The notes below the pieces were generated by a model. It did no database searches, was not told where the DNA came from, and was given only the letters and a program-made list of their open reading frames with translations. Below are positions 56,814 to 64,000 of a stretch of DNA of 64,000 nt, piece by piece. Location: assembly GCF_000348985.1 (NCBI RefSeq), contig NC_035923.1:186001-250000 (forward strand), given 5' to 3'. The stretch's first letter is position 1; each line of letters opens with the position of its first letter. The DNA is from Huiozyma naganishii CBS 8797. Its lineage: Eukaryota > Ascomycota > Saccharomycetes > Saccharomycetales > Saccharomycetaceae. Made by a program: the position numbers and the translations under genes.

Positions 56814-58697
56814 TCATGTACTCAAATTCTCCCACCATGCGACGACATCTTTACCCAGGCTCTCAAATAGGGACGAACGTGATGAATTCTGCGATTTCAA
56901 TTCGTTTATGTTCATGTCAAACCAGTTCTTTACGATAATGACTAACCTGAACTCCTCTTCCCGTATGTAGCAAAGCACACCGTTGTTTAAGGTCAATAAC
57001 CGCTCTTCCGTAAACGCAGGCAATCTTCGCGACCGTTTCAGAGAGTCTAAAAAATGCAATATTTCCAATTGTAGTTCCCACAACTTGTCTCTCGGCATCA
57101 ATTGAAGGAAGTTTCTGTCCAGTTGTTGAGCTGTGGTTTGGTTCCTACGCTCTTGGTCTCTGTTTGTATGGAAGATATCCCCCATTTTGTCAAACCCCCA
57201 GTTGCTGGTGTCTGTGTTTGAAAACCAATCGCCGTTGACTGCCAGTTCCAGGGCTGACTTATACTTAGCGGGGAGTTTTGTCCCGTACGAGGGGATAGAC
57301 GACTTGACAGTTTGATAATATTGAGACTTCTCCACGACAGTGTACGTAAATTTTGCCTGTTTTCTTTCGCAAGCCTTATTGGGCTTCAACACTGTATCAT
57401 GGAGACGTTGTGTACTCCGTGAGAGGGTGTACCCTAAATCTTTCAAGTACTCAGCATCCCATATCTTTTCAAAAGTTGGGTCGCAGACAATAACAATGAG
57501 GATGTTCTCGTAGTACCAAAACAAAGTGTTGTACTTTCTGCGACCGTGTTTATCATTTTGGAAGTTCAAGTTCAGTTGTTTGACTTTGTAATTCATCGGG
57601 AGAGCGCTCGAATACAATGGTGAAATGAGGAACCCATATCGCGAGTGATCTCTCGAGTCTGGCCCCGATTCCGTTGCGGACCGCCACGAAGGCACGTAAG
57701 TGGAAAGCAGAGACATGCTATTTGAGATGCCTGTGGTGGCGCCCATTTCTTGCATCGCATCGTAAGCGAACGTTACGGGCAGCGAAAGGTTATGCAGAAA
57801 CTTGTTTGAGTATGACGACAGACTGTTCATGACGGATTCCTGTTGCGTGCTGTTCGGTGGTGTAGAGGTGTGACAGTCGTGCTCCTCAGACGGTTTCTCC
57901 TTGTAATGTGCATTGCCAGCAAGCACATGGCTCGAAATTTCCCCGTACGTGGCCAGTAGGTGGTACACCCAGTTAGAGACGTCTGCCAAGTCTTCCAAAT
58001 CCGTCGAGAAGTTTCTCACAAGTCCATAGGATTGAGGGTCGTACTGGGGGCCCTGAGGCAGATGGTACACAAGCAAATCTTTGATTCCGAGGTAACTTGT
58101 CTCGTTTAGTATCACGTCCTTCAGGATAACGGAGTCCCAGCAGACGTCCTCCGTGGCACCGGACTCCTGAGTATCAAACTCGGCCATCTTCACGCCATTG
58201 GGCCACAGAAGCTCCAGTCCACGCCGTATCAGCGTCTCCGGGTTCCAAAAGATGTCGTTCCAAAAGGGCACGAAGTGTTCATTGAGCCGCGGTACAAGCA
58301 TATCCACCTCGTCGAACCTGCCGAACTGCAGACAGAAAAACTTGTACGAGAGCCACAACTGACTCATGTAGAACTGGTGCGGTACTGCCTCCGCCGCGTC
58401 ATCCAATTGAACGGAGAGACACATGAAGTAGTGACCTTCAAATCGGACCGTCAAAATGACCTCCCTGCCCAATTCCACACACCGTTCGGTCTCTGAGGGT
58501 ACACCATCGGGCACAAAAGTGTCCGCGAGCGTCCATATCCCCTGAACAACGCCAACCCGGGACAACTTCTCGTTCAAAGTCGACGACCCACGGTCCGCAC
58601 CGCCAAACTCATGGTACAAGAGCAGCCCGCCCACGAGATTCTCGCTCCCAGGGCCGACCCGCTCCGGATCAAACACGGTGAAATACTGCAACGACAT
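56814..58697 (-). CDS. CCZ1: Ccz1, subunit of the Mon1-Ccz1 Rab7 exchange factor
   Basis: With Mon1 it activates the Rab GTPase Ypt7 on endosomes and vacuoles and is required for autophagosome fusion. The ATG at 58697 gives MSLQYFTVFDPERVGPG, matching the family start, and 627 residues (704 in S. cerevisiae, so loops are shorter). The N-terminal longin-like domain contains LNEKLSRVGVVQGIWTLAD and FYMSQLWLSYKFFCLQFG, followed by LNEHFVPFWNDIF and SYLGIKDLLVYHLPQGP with NWVYHL. It is divergent from SRP54, with 240 bases between. Confidence 0.93.
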   Translation of the reverse strand: MSLQYFTVFDPERVGPGSENLVGGLLLYHEFGGADRGSSTLNEKLSRVGVVQGIWTLADTFVPDGVPSETERCVELGREVILTVRFEGHYFMCLSVQLDDAAEAVPHQFYMSQLWLSYKFFCLQFGRFDEVDMLVPRLNEHFVPFWNDIFWNPETLIRRGLELLWPNGVKMAEFDTQESGATEDVCWDSVILKDVILNETSYLGIKDLLVYHLPQGPQYDPQSYGLVRNFSTDLEDLADVSNWVYHLLATYGEISSHVLAGNAHYKEKPSEEHDCHTSTPPNSTQQESVMNSLSSYSNKFLHNLSLPVTFAYDAMQEMGATTGISNSMSLLSTYVPSWRSATESGPDSRDHSRYGFLISPLYSSALPMNYKVKQLNLNFQNDKHGRRKYNTLFWYYENILIVIVCDPTFEKIWDAEYLKDLGYTLSRSTQRLHDTVLKPNKACERKQAKFTYTVVEKSQYYQTVKSSIPSYGTKLPAKYKSALELAVNGDWFSNTDTSNWGFDKMGDIFHTNRDQERRNQTTAQQLDRNFLQLMPRDKLWELQLEILHFLDSLKRSRRLPAFTEERLLTLNNGVLCYIREEEFRLVIIVKNWFDMNINELKSQNSSRSSLFESLGKDVVAWWENLST

Positions 58698-58937
58698 GAA
58701 CCCTACCAGAAGAGCCGCCAATGCAGGCCTGACTCCTGCTTGTCAGTGCACCATCAGTCACCTTGCCAACAGCAGCAGCGTTTGAGGCGATGAACAGTTA
58801 AAGTGAAAAATTTCGAGTATTAAAACTTCAACGACTTGCAACAGATAAACAGTTACAAGAGACACGTTCTGCTTGCAATCGCTCCCCCAGTGCGAGCAGT
58901 CTCAATAACGGTCATCTGGTAACCACAGGTTTACTCA

Positions 58938-60551
58938 ATGGTGCTGGCGAATCTTGGGAAGCGGCTGAACAGCGCTGTGAACNNNNNNNNGTCGAACCCT
59001 GACGATGACTATGCGACGACGGTGGACACGATGTTGAAGGGGATTGTGACGGCGCTGCTGGAGTCCGATGTAAACATTGCACTGGTATCTCGGTTGAGGG
59101 GGAACATACGTGCGACGCTGCTTGATGGGGCTGCTGGTGCAAAGTCGATGTCGAATGCGCAGACGAAGAAGCTCGTTCACAAAGTGGTCTTTGAGGAGTT
59201 GTGTAACTTGGTAGACTGCCATGCGTCAGAACCTTTCAAGCCAAAGAAGAAGCAGACGAATGTGATCATGTTTGTTGGGCTGCAAGGGTCCGGTAAGACG
59301 ACGTCGTGTACGAAGCTGGCTGTGTATTACCATAAGAGAGGGTTCAAAGTCGGGCTTGTGTGTGCGGATACTTTCCGTGCTGGGGCGTTTGACCAGTTAA
59401 AGCAGAATGCAATCAAGGCGCGGATACCGTTCTACGGGTCATACACGGAGACGGACCCAGTGAAGGTTGCGGAAGAAGGTATCACGAAATTCAAGAAGGA
59501 GAAGTTTGAGATTGTGATAGTGGATACCTCTGGGAGGCACCGTCAGGAGGAAGAGCTGTTTAAAGAGATGGTGGAGATCGGTAAAGTGGTGAAGCCCAAC
59601 CAGACAATTATGGTACTCGATGCGTCGATCGGGCAAGCTGCGGAGCAGCAGTCGAAGGCGTTTAAGGACTCTTCAAACTTCGGTGCGATCATTCTGACCA
59701 AGATGGACGGCCACGCAAAAGGTGGTGGTGCTATCTCTGCAATTGCCGCGACAAACACGCCCATCATATTCATTGGGACCGGTGAGCACATCCACGATTT
59801 CGAGAAGTTTTCTCCGAAATCGTTCGTGTCGAAGCTTCTTGGGATCGGGGACTTCGAAGGTCTGATGGAACAGTTCCAGACGATCTCGAACAAGGAGGAC
59901 ACGCAGGCACTGCTAGAGAACATCCAGCAGGGGAAGTTCACGCTACTGGACTTCCAGAAGCAGATGCAGACCATCATGAAGATGGGTCCACTGTCAAACA
60001 TAGCGCAGATGATCCCTGGGATGGGTAATATGATGAACCAGATCGGGGAGGACGAGGCCTCCAAGAGTATGAAGAAGATGGTTTACATGCTGGATTCGAT
60101 GACGAAACGTGAGCTTGAATCCGACGGCCGGTGTTTCATCGATGAACCTAGCAGGATGGTCCGTGTAGCAAGAGGTTCCGGTACATCTGTGTTTGATGTG
60201 GAGACGCTTCTGATGCAGCAGCAGATGATGGCTCGGATGGCGCAGACGGCGAAGCAATCGCAATCGCAGGGTGCCGGTGGTGCCGGTGCCGGCGGTATGG
60301 GTCCCGGTGGGATGCGGATGCCCGGGATGCCGAACATGCCCGGTATGCCCAACATCTCACCGCAGATGATGCAGCAAGCGCAGCAGAGGCTGAAACAGAA
60401 CCCTGGGATGATGAAGAACATGATGGACATGTTTGGGGGTGCGAACGGCGGTGCTGGTGGGATGCCCAACATGAACGACATGATGAAGATGATGCAGGAT
60501 CCGAAGATGCAACAGATGGCGCAGCAGTTCGGTGCCGGCATGGGCATGTGA
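58938..60551 (+). CDS. SRP54: Signal recognition particle GTPase subunit Srp54 (contains undetermined bases)
   Basis: Binds signal sequences and SRP RNA and interacts with the SRP receptor at the ER. 537 codons. The N domain starts [15 protein letters not shown]. The G domain has [16 protein letters not shown] (near residue 113), [19 protein letters not shown] and [10 protein letters not shown]. The Met-rich M domain includes [21 protein letters not shown] and a Gly/Met/Pro-rich tail ([10 protein letters not shown]). Eight N bases at 58983-58990 fall in codons 16-18 and preserve frame and length relative to S. cerevisiae. The gene pair SRP54-SUA7 is that of YPR088C-YPR086W, placed here among chromosome II genes. 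Confidence 0.96.
   Translation: MVLANLGKRLNSAVNXXXSNPDDDYATTVDTMLKGIVTALLESDVNIALVSRLRGNIRATLLDGAAGAKSMSNAQTKKLVHKVVFEELCNLVDCHASEPFKPKKKQTNVIMFVGLQGSGKTTSCTKLAVYYHKRGFKVGLVCADTFRAGAFDQLKQNAIKARIPFYGSYTETDPVKVAEEGITKFKKEKFEIVIVDTSGRHRQEEELFKEMVEIGKVVKPNQTIMVLDASIGQAAEQQSKAFKDSSNFGAIILTKMDGHAKGGGAISAIAATNTPIIFIGTGEHIHDFEKFSPKSFVSKLLGIGDFEGLMEQFQTISNKEDTQALLENIQQGKFTLLDFQKQMQTIMKMGPLSNIAQMIPGMGNMMNQIGEDEASKSMKKMVYMLDSMTKRELESDGRCFIDEPSRMVRVARGSGTSVFDVETLLMQQQMMARMAQTAKQSQSQGAGGAGAGGMGPGGMRMPGMPNMPGMPNISPQMMQQAQQRLKQNPGMMKNMMDMFGGANGGAGGMPNMNDMMKMMQDPKMQQMAQQFGAGMGM
58983..58990. other. Run of eight undetermined bases
   Basis: N x 8 inside SRP54. The reading frame is open across it, and the flanking residues N15 and S19-N20 align with the yeast protein without a length change, so the true sequence is probably exactly eight bases. 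Confidence 0.95.
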
Positions 60552-60672
60552 TGGGCGAGTACGGGTATCAGGTTACTCTACGTAGCTTATGTATAGTAGT
60601 AGGAGAAGTGTACTCACTAATAGTCAAGTAAGACTTTTCACGCCACACCCAGCATAGGGACTGTCGCTAAGT

Positions 60673-61782
60673 TTAAGACTTCTTCTCTAGCTTCATGGCC
60701 TTCTCTTTGTCCTTGTCGAGGCAGGGGAGGTCGTCCAGCGAGACGGTCCCCGACGCGAGTAGTTGTGGTTCGACGCACTTCTCCCTGTGGTCGTATAAAA
60801 TCTTGTAACCAGACTTGATGGTCCCCTCCGTGACCTGTAAAATCTGTGCTACTTTTGAAGCAGAGACTGGGATCTTGAAGAGGAGGATGTTGAGGTATAT
60901 GGATACGACAGCGATTGTGATAGGCGATTTCCCTGCGATCTCCTCGATCTCTTTGCACTTCTTCGCGGTGTACTCTGCCGCCGTGGTCACTTGCATGGGG
61001 AGACCCAAGTGCGAACAGAATCTGGGAATATACGTGAGGTTCTGTGCACCGGACATGTTGTCTGTGTTGATCTTGATGAACCCATCGGAGGACTTCTCCC
61101 TGAGGATCCCCTTCATGATGCTGAGTGTCTTTGAAAACTCCTTCGTCTTGACGTGTATGATGGACTGTATCTCCTTGAACGTACGAGCGACCTCCGCTCG
61201 TCTACATCCGATGAGGATGGACGCAGCTATGATACTCTCCGTGGACTTCCCCTTGAGGGACTTCTCGTCGTGGCAGAGCTTGTACGCCTCCTTGGCACAG
61301 TCCTTGACGATCTTGGGCAACTCTGCTGCGTCACTGAGCATCGTGATCTTCGCAAACGCAGCGTGCACCTCGTTATCCTTCTTGTCAACGACGTTCTTCC
61401 CCTGTGCACGGTTCAACTCCTTCGTAAACCGCATATCCGTGTTCTCCCCCTGTCCTATCCTCGTGGACAAGTTGTTCCCATCGAGCAACGGGTTGGAAGC
61501 CTCCCCGACACGCGAGGGGTCATCCCCGTTCTGGTCGTCATTCGAGAAAGTCCGCCACTCGGACCGCGTGTCGACTAGCCTGTCCGAGAGCACGAGCCCA
61601 CAGAGTGCACAGACGACGTCCCCCTCGGCAAACCTCTCTACGATCTTGGGAGGGTACACTTTGCACTCGGGGCAAGTGAGCACGATGTTGAGGTTTGGGC
61701 CCTTGCGCCCGCCACGGCTCGTTGTGCCGTTGGCCGTGCTGTTGCTGTTCCTCGATGCACTGGGGAGCACTGTAGCAGACAT
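60673..61782 (-). CDS. SUA7: General transcription factor TFIIB, Sua7
   Basis: Bridges TBP and RNA polymerase II and helps to choose the start site. The ATG at 61782 ([14 protein letters not shown]) gives 369 residues (345 in S. cerevisiae). The frame stays open far upstream, but that part is antisense to SHE3 and carries no homology. The zinc ribbon uses Cys37, Cys40, Cys58 and Cys61 (CPECKVYPP...VVCALCG), and the B-reader/linker contains [11 protein letters not shown]. Two cyclin folds follow ([39 protein letters not shown]). It is convergent with SRP54 and divergent from SHE3. Confidence 0.96.
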   Translation of the reverse strand: MSATVLPSASRNSNSTANGTTSRGGRKGPNLNIVLTCPECKVYPPKIVERFAEGDVVCALCGLVLSDRLVDTRSEWRTFSNDDQNGDDPSRVGEASNPLLDGNNLSTRIGQGENTDMRFTKELNRAQGKNVVDKKDNEVHAAFAKITMLSDAAELPKIVKDCAKEAYKLCHDEKSLKGKSTESIIAASILIGCRRAEVARTFKEIQSIIHVKTKEFSKTLSIMKGILREKSSDGFIKINTDNMSGAQNLTYIPRFCSHLGLPMQVTTAAEYTAKKCKEIEEIAGKSPITIAVVSIYLNILLFKIPVSASKVAQILQVTEGTIKSGYKILYDHREKCVEPQLLASGTVSLDDLPCLDKDKEKAMKLEKKS

Positions 61783-61975
61783 CGCCGGACGTGGGTTACA
61801 CTCGTGGGAGACTGATGCGGTGGCGTCTTCGCAGTTGAAGTTGAAGAAGGAGGAGAAGAGTGTCGTCTTCGAAGAGTTCAAAATTTGATTAAATTTAAAA
61901 CTGTTCGAAGACGAGTGTCGATGCCTCTGATGGATGGCTGGATTGTAGTCGTTGCAAGCGGTTGTAGCGAGCAGG
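61783..61975. promoter_or_regulatory. SUA7/SHE3 divergent promoter with an 11-base inverted repeat and an overlapping upstream ORF
   Basis: Only 193 bases separate the two start codons. TCGTCTTCGAA (61863-61873) and TTCGAAGACGA (61904-61914) are exact complements around a 30-base AT-rich core, the only AT-rich stretch in this GC-rich area. An ATG at 61921 opens a 22-codon frame ending at 61989, overlapping the SHE3 start out of frame. Confidence 0.6.
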
Positions 61976-63046
61976 ATGGGTGTCACTGAGGGGAACGGGG
62001 TGCCCGCTGCGTCGGGGGAAAAGTTGGCCGCGCAGTATGGGATATTCATGGCTAATCTGCAGGGGCAAGGACAAGGGCAGTCTGGGACGGTCGCTGCTAG
62101 TAGTGCGGGTGGCGAGGCGTCTGGGCAGGTGATTGACGTGCTGCGTGCGAGGGTGGACACTTTGGCGGAGACAAACGTGCAGTTGGCAATGCAGTCGCAC
62201 AGTCTCTTGGAGAAGTTGGAACAGGCGCAGGAGAATGAGACGCGGTTGCTGGATGGGTCCCTGCAGTTGAAGCAAGCGAGTGACGCACTGCATGAGGAGC
62301 TTGATGGGAGTACCGTTGAGTTGCGGCAGTTGGAGTCCCGTGCCGCAGAGTTGCGTGCTGCTGTCGAGGAGCAACGCAAACGGGCAGCTACTGCCGTTGA
62401 GAGTTCCCCACTGCAGCAGGGCGACGTCGCTGCGTGGTCCGAGCAAGCTGAGCGTGCACAGGCGCAGTACACTGCGCTGATCACCTCGCAGCAGCTGTAC
62501 AAGGACCACTACCTTGCTCGGATTAAACAATTGCGAGAGGAACTCGACAGTGCCGTTGCGGCCGCAGCCGCAACAGACTCTCTAGACACATCGTCACTGC
62601 AGTTATCGCTGCGAGAGTTTACACAGGACAGGGAATCCCTAGATGCACTGCACACGGCACTTACAGAGACGCTCGGAGCAGACTTCGATGCGGGACTCAC
62701 TACAGCTGACTGGGCAACCCTGTACACTGCGACCCGCGCACGACTCGAGACCCTCGCGTCCGAAATGGGGTACACCCTTGCTGAACTACTGCAGGGGACC
62801 GCTACCGCAATGCAGCAGCGCCAGCAGCAGCATCAGCAGCATCAGCATCGCCATCGCAACTTCTTCGGGGCGTCCAGCCCGACACTCGGGGCCGTCCCGA
62901 CATCTGCTGGCACCGCTGCACTGCCCGGAGTGAAACGGACCTCGTCCCTACGGAAGACCAGTCAGGAGAGTGACACACGGCGACTCAACAGAACACCAAC
63001 GCCGCGGTTCCAACACTCATCGATACCTTCATCATCAAGTAAGTAA
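61976..63046 (+). CDS. SHE3: She3, mRNA-transport adaptor
   Basis: Adaptor between myosin Myo4 and the RNA-binding protein She2, used for ASH1 mRNA transport to the bud. The ATG at 61976 ([17 protein letters not shown]) gives 356 residues (425 in S. cerevisiae). Signature segments are QYGIFMANL near the start, the Gln/Glu/Leu coiled coil over about residues 45-210 with [13 protein letters not shown], and the C-terminal [12 protein letters not shown], which lies in the She2/RNA-binding part. The C-terminus is shorter than in S. cerevisiae. The gene is very GC-rich, with many Ala, Arg and Gln codons where the yeast protein has Asn and Lys. Confidence 0.9.
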   Translation: MGVTEGNGVPAASGEKLAAQYGIFMANLQGQGQGQSGTVAASSAGGEASGQVIDVLRARVDTLAETNVQLAMQSHSLLEKLEQAQENETRLLDGSLQLKQASDALHEELDGSTVELRQLESRAAELRAAVEEQRKRAATAVESSPLQQGDVAAWSEQAERAQAQYTALITSQQLYKDHYLARIKQLREELDSAVAAAAATDSLDTSSLQLSLREFTQDRESLDALHTALTETLGADFDAGLTTADWATLYTATRARLETLASEMGYTLAELLQGTATAMQQRQQQHQQHQHRHRNFFGASSPTLGAVPTSAGTAALPGVKRTSSLRKTSQESDTRRLNRTPTPRFQHSSIPSSSSK

Positions 63047-63110
63047 CTAAGTAACAACTAACAGTTAAGGACCCTGAAGACCTTGGGGACGGTGGAAGGA
63101 TAAGGCGAGG
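63047..63110 (+). other. Short SHE3-ATG14 spacer
   Basis: Just 64 bases between the SHE3 stop and the ATG14 start on the same strand. It must hold the SHE3 3' end and the ATG14 5' leader. S. cerevisiae has OPY1 here. Confidence 0.7.
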
Positions 63111-64000
63111 ATGCGGTGTGGAGTGTGTGGACTGGAGAGGGAGCTGTTTGTGTGTGCCCGGTGTGTGCGATGTTCCCCCCATGTGGTCGTTCGTTTGAAG
63201 TTGCAGCTTGTCGAGTTGCGGAGGGACAACGCGGTCTTGGGCGGGAAGGTCCGAGAGGTCCTACAACGTGCGTTCGGGGGGACCCATGAGGGTACTGCAG
63301 AGGTCTCCGGTGATGTTCTCCGCGGGAGGTTAGAGCGGGTTGCCGCGTTGCGGAAGGCGAGACACAACGCCCGAATCAAGGCCGCCGTGGGCCAGTTACA
63401 ACGGCGGATCGCGCAGAGGCGGCAACGCGTGGAGCAATTGACAGCAGAGGTGACGAATCCATTCACTGCACCATCTCAAGGTGCTATACCCTTGCTTGTG
63501 GCGAGTCTCGTGGAGCAACGTCAGCGGATTTGTGCCCTGCAACCTGTGCTGCGACGGATGCAATTGACGAAACTAGGACAACTGCGGCAATGGTTCCTGA
63601 TCCGGCGACGGCCCAGCACCCATAGCAACCCACAGTACACGATCATGCACTTGCCCCTGGTGTCCCTACATTTGTCCCGCACTTTACCACGGCTTGTGCT
63701 GCGGGCATCCCTCCGCGAGATGCAACGGTACCTCTCGCTGGCGTCGAGGCTGCTACTACTACAGGAAGAAGAACAAGAAGACCGGAAGACTCTAGTCGAC
63801 ACGCTCTGCTCTGTGTGTCACTGTACGGTTCTGCTGTGTCAGGAGACTGGGTTGCTCCCCAGTGGCCCATTGGACCAGGGGAGACTACTAGACAAGGTCG
63901 ACCTTGCGACGCTGTTCCACCACTTTGCAACGCAGCAGCCCTTACCGGCGGTGCACCTCGACAGCGACTGCGAGGGCGCAGAGGGTTGGTCACGAGCACG
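63111..64000 (+). CDS. ATG14: Atg14, autophagy-specific PI3-kinase subunit (partial, C-terminus off the window)
   Basis: Targets the Vps34-Vps15-Atg6 complex to the pre-autophagosomal structure. Start MRCGVCGLERELFVCARC has cysteines 3, 6, 15 and 18, exactly as in the S. cerevisiae protein, followed by VVVRLKLQLVELRRDN in place of its LLLKLKLDLILLKDEN. The coiled coils run over about residues 25-150. Later segments (NPQYTIMHLPLVSL; LPRLVLRASLREMQRYLSL) also follow the family pattern. 296 codons are visible and no stop is reached. The sequence is strongly GC-rich and Arg-rich. Position beside SHE3 fits YBR128C once OPY1 is removed. Confidence 0.88.
   Translation, partial: MRCGVCGLERELFVCARCVRCSPHVVVRLKLQLVELRRDNAVLGGKVREVLQRAFGGTHEGTAEVSGDVLRGRLERVAALRKARHNARIKAAVGQLQRRIAQRRQRVEQLTAEVTNPFTAPSQGAIPLLVASLVEQRQRICALQPVLRRMQLTKLGQLRQWFLIRRRPSTHSNPQYTIMHLPLVSLHLSRTLPRLVLRASLREMQRYLSLASRLLLLQEEEQEDRKTLVDTLCSVCHCTVLLCQETGLLPSGPLDQGRLLDKVDLATLFHHFATQQPLPAVHLDSDCEGAEGWSRA

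Noticed and set aside
61783..62502. Upstream extension of the SUA7 frame by some 240 codons
   Set aside because: The extension is antisense to SHE3, begins at a non-ATG codon and has no TFIIB homology. The ATG at 61782 is the family start.

Overview
This is nuclear DNA from a budding yeast of the Saccharomycetaceae. All but one or two of the 26 protein-coding genes are recognisable counterparts of Saccharomyces cerevisiae genes. Genes are compact and almost intronless, and the one intron inferred here has the canonical yeast signals GTATGT, TACTAAC and TAG. Names below come from my recollection of S. cerevisiae proteins and gene order, not from a database search.

Layout. From 1 to about 42.8 kb the order follows S. 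cerevisiae chromosome VII read backwards: GYP2/MDR1 (partial), TEL2, ESP1, an extra flavin-reductase-like gene, ASK10, TPC1, RRP46, VAS1, DRN1, DBF2, PRP31, UTP22, NNF2, PIL1, MRP13, GCD2, TOM20, SLX9, TWF1, then a small gene at the position of YGR079W. PDC6, CTT1 and RPL11B, expected around PIL1, are absent. From 43.3 kb the order switches to S. cerevisiae chromosome II: MEC1, CKS1, HSL7, AGP2, CCZ1, SHE3, ATG14 (partial). SRP54 and SUA7, neighbours on chromosome XVI in S. cerevisiae, lie between CCZ1 and SHE3, and OPY1 is missing between SHE3 and ATG14. Genes of the YPR110-YPR117 sister region are not interleaved in the left part. That favours a post-whole-genome-duplication species whose gene losses differ from those of S. 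cerevisiae. The rather high G+C suggests something like a GC-rich Kazachstania, but that species guess is weak.

Base composition is uneven. ESP1 and the 5' half of MEC1 are AT-rich. PIL1-GCD2, the 3' end of MEC1, and above all SRP54-SUA7-SHE3-ATG14 are GC-rich. In SHE3 and ATG14 the composition visibly changes the proteins.

How the genes work together. Genome stability and the cell cycle: TEL2 and MEC1 (DNA-damage kinase axis), ESP1, DBF2, CKS1, HSL7. RNA and ribosome biogenesis: UTP22, RRP46, SLX9, PRP31, DRN1, with RRPE/PAC-type promoter motifs seen for UTP22, RRP46 and SLX9. Translation and targeting: GCD2, VAS1, MRP13, SRP54, TOM20. Membrane traffic, transport and autophagy: GYP2, CCZ1, ATG14, PIL1, AGP2, TPC1, ASK10. 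Others: SUA7 (TFIIB), SHE3 (mRNA localisation), TWF1 (actin).

The main anomalies are two frame breaks at the 3' end of TPC1, a hidden intron plus one-base frameshift at the 5' end of DRN1, eight undetermined bases inside SRP54 that keep its frame, a VAS1 protein that looks mitochondrial and divergent, a flavin-reductase-like gene without an S. cerevisiae counterpart known to me, and hairpin-rich GC islands upstream of UTP22 and PIL1. I saw no tRNA gene, Ty element or LTR, centromere or CRISPR array.
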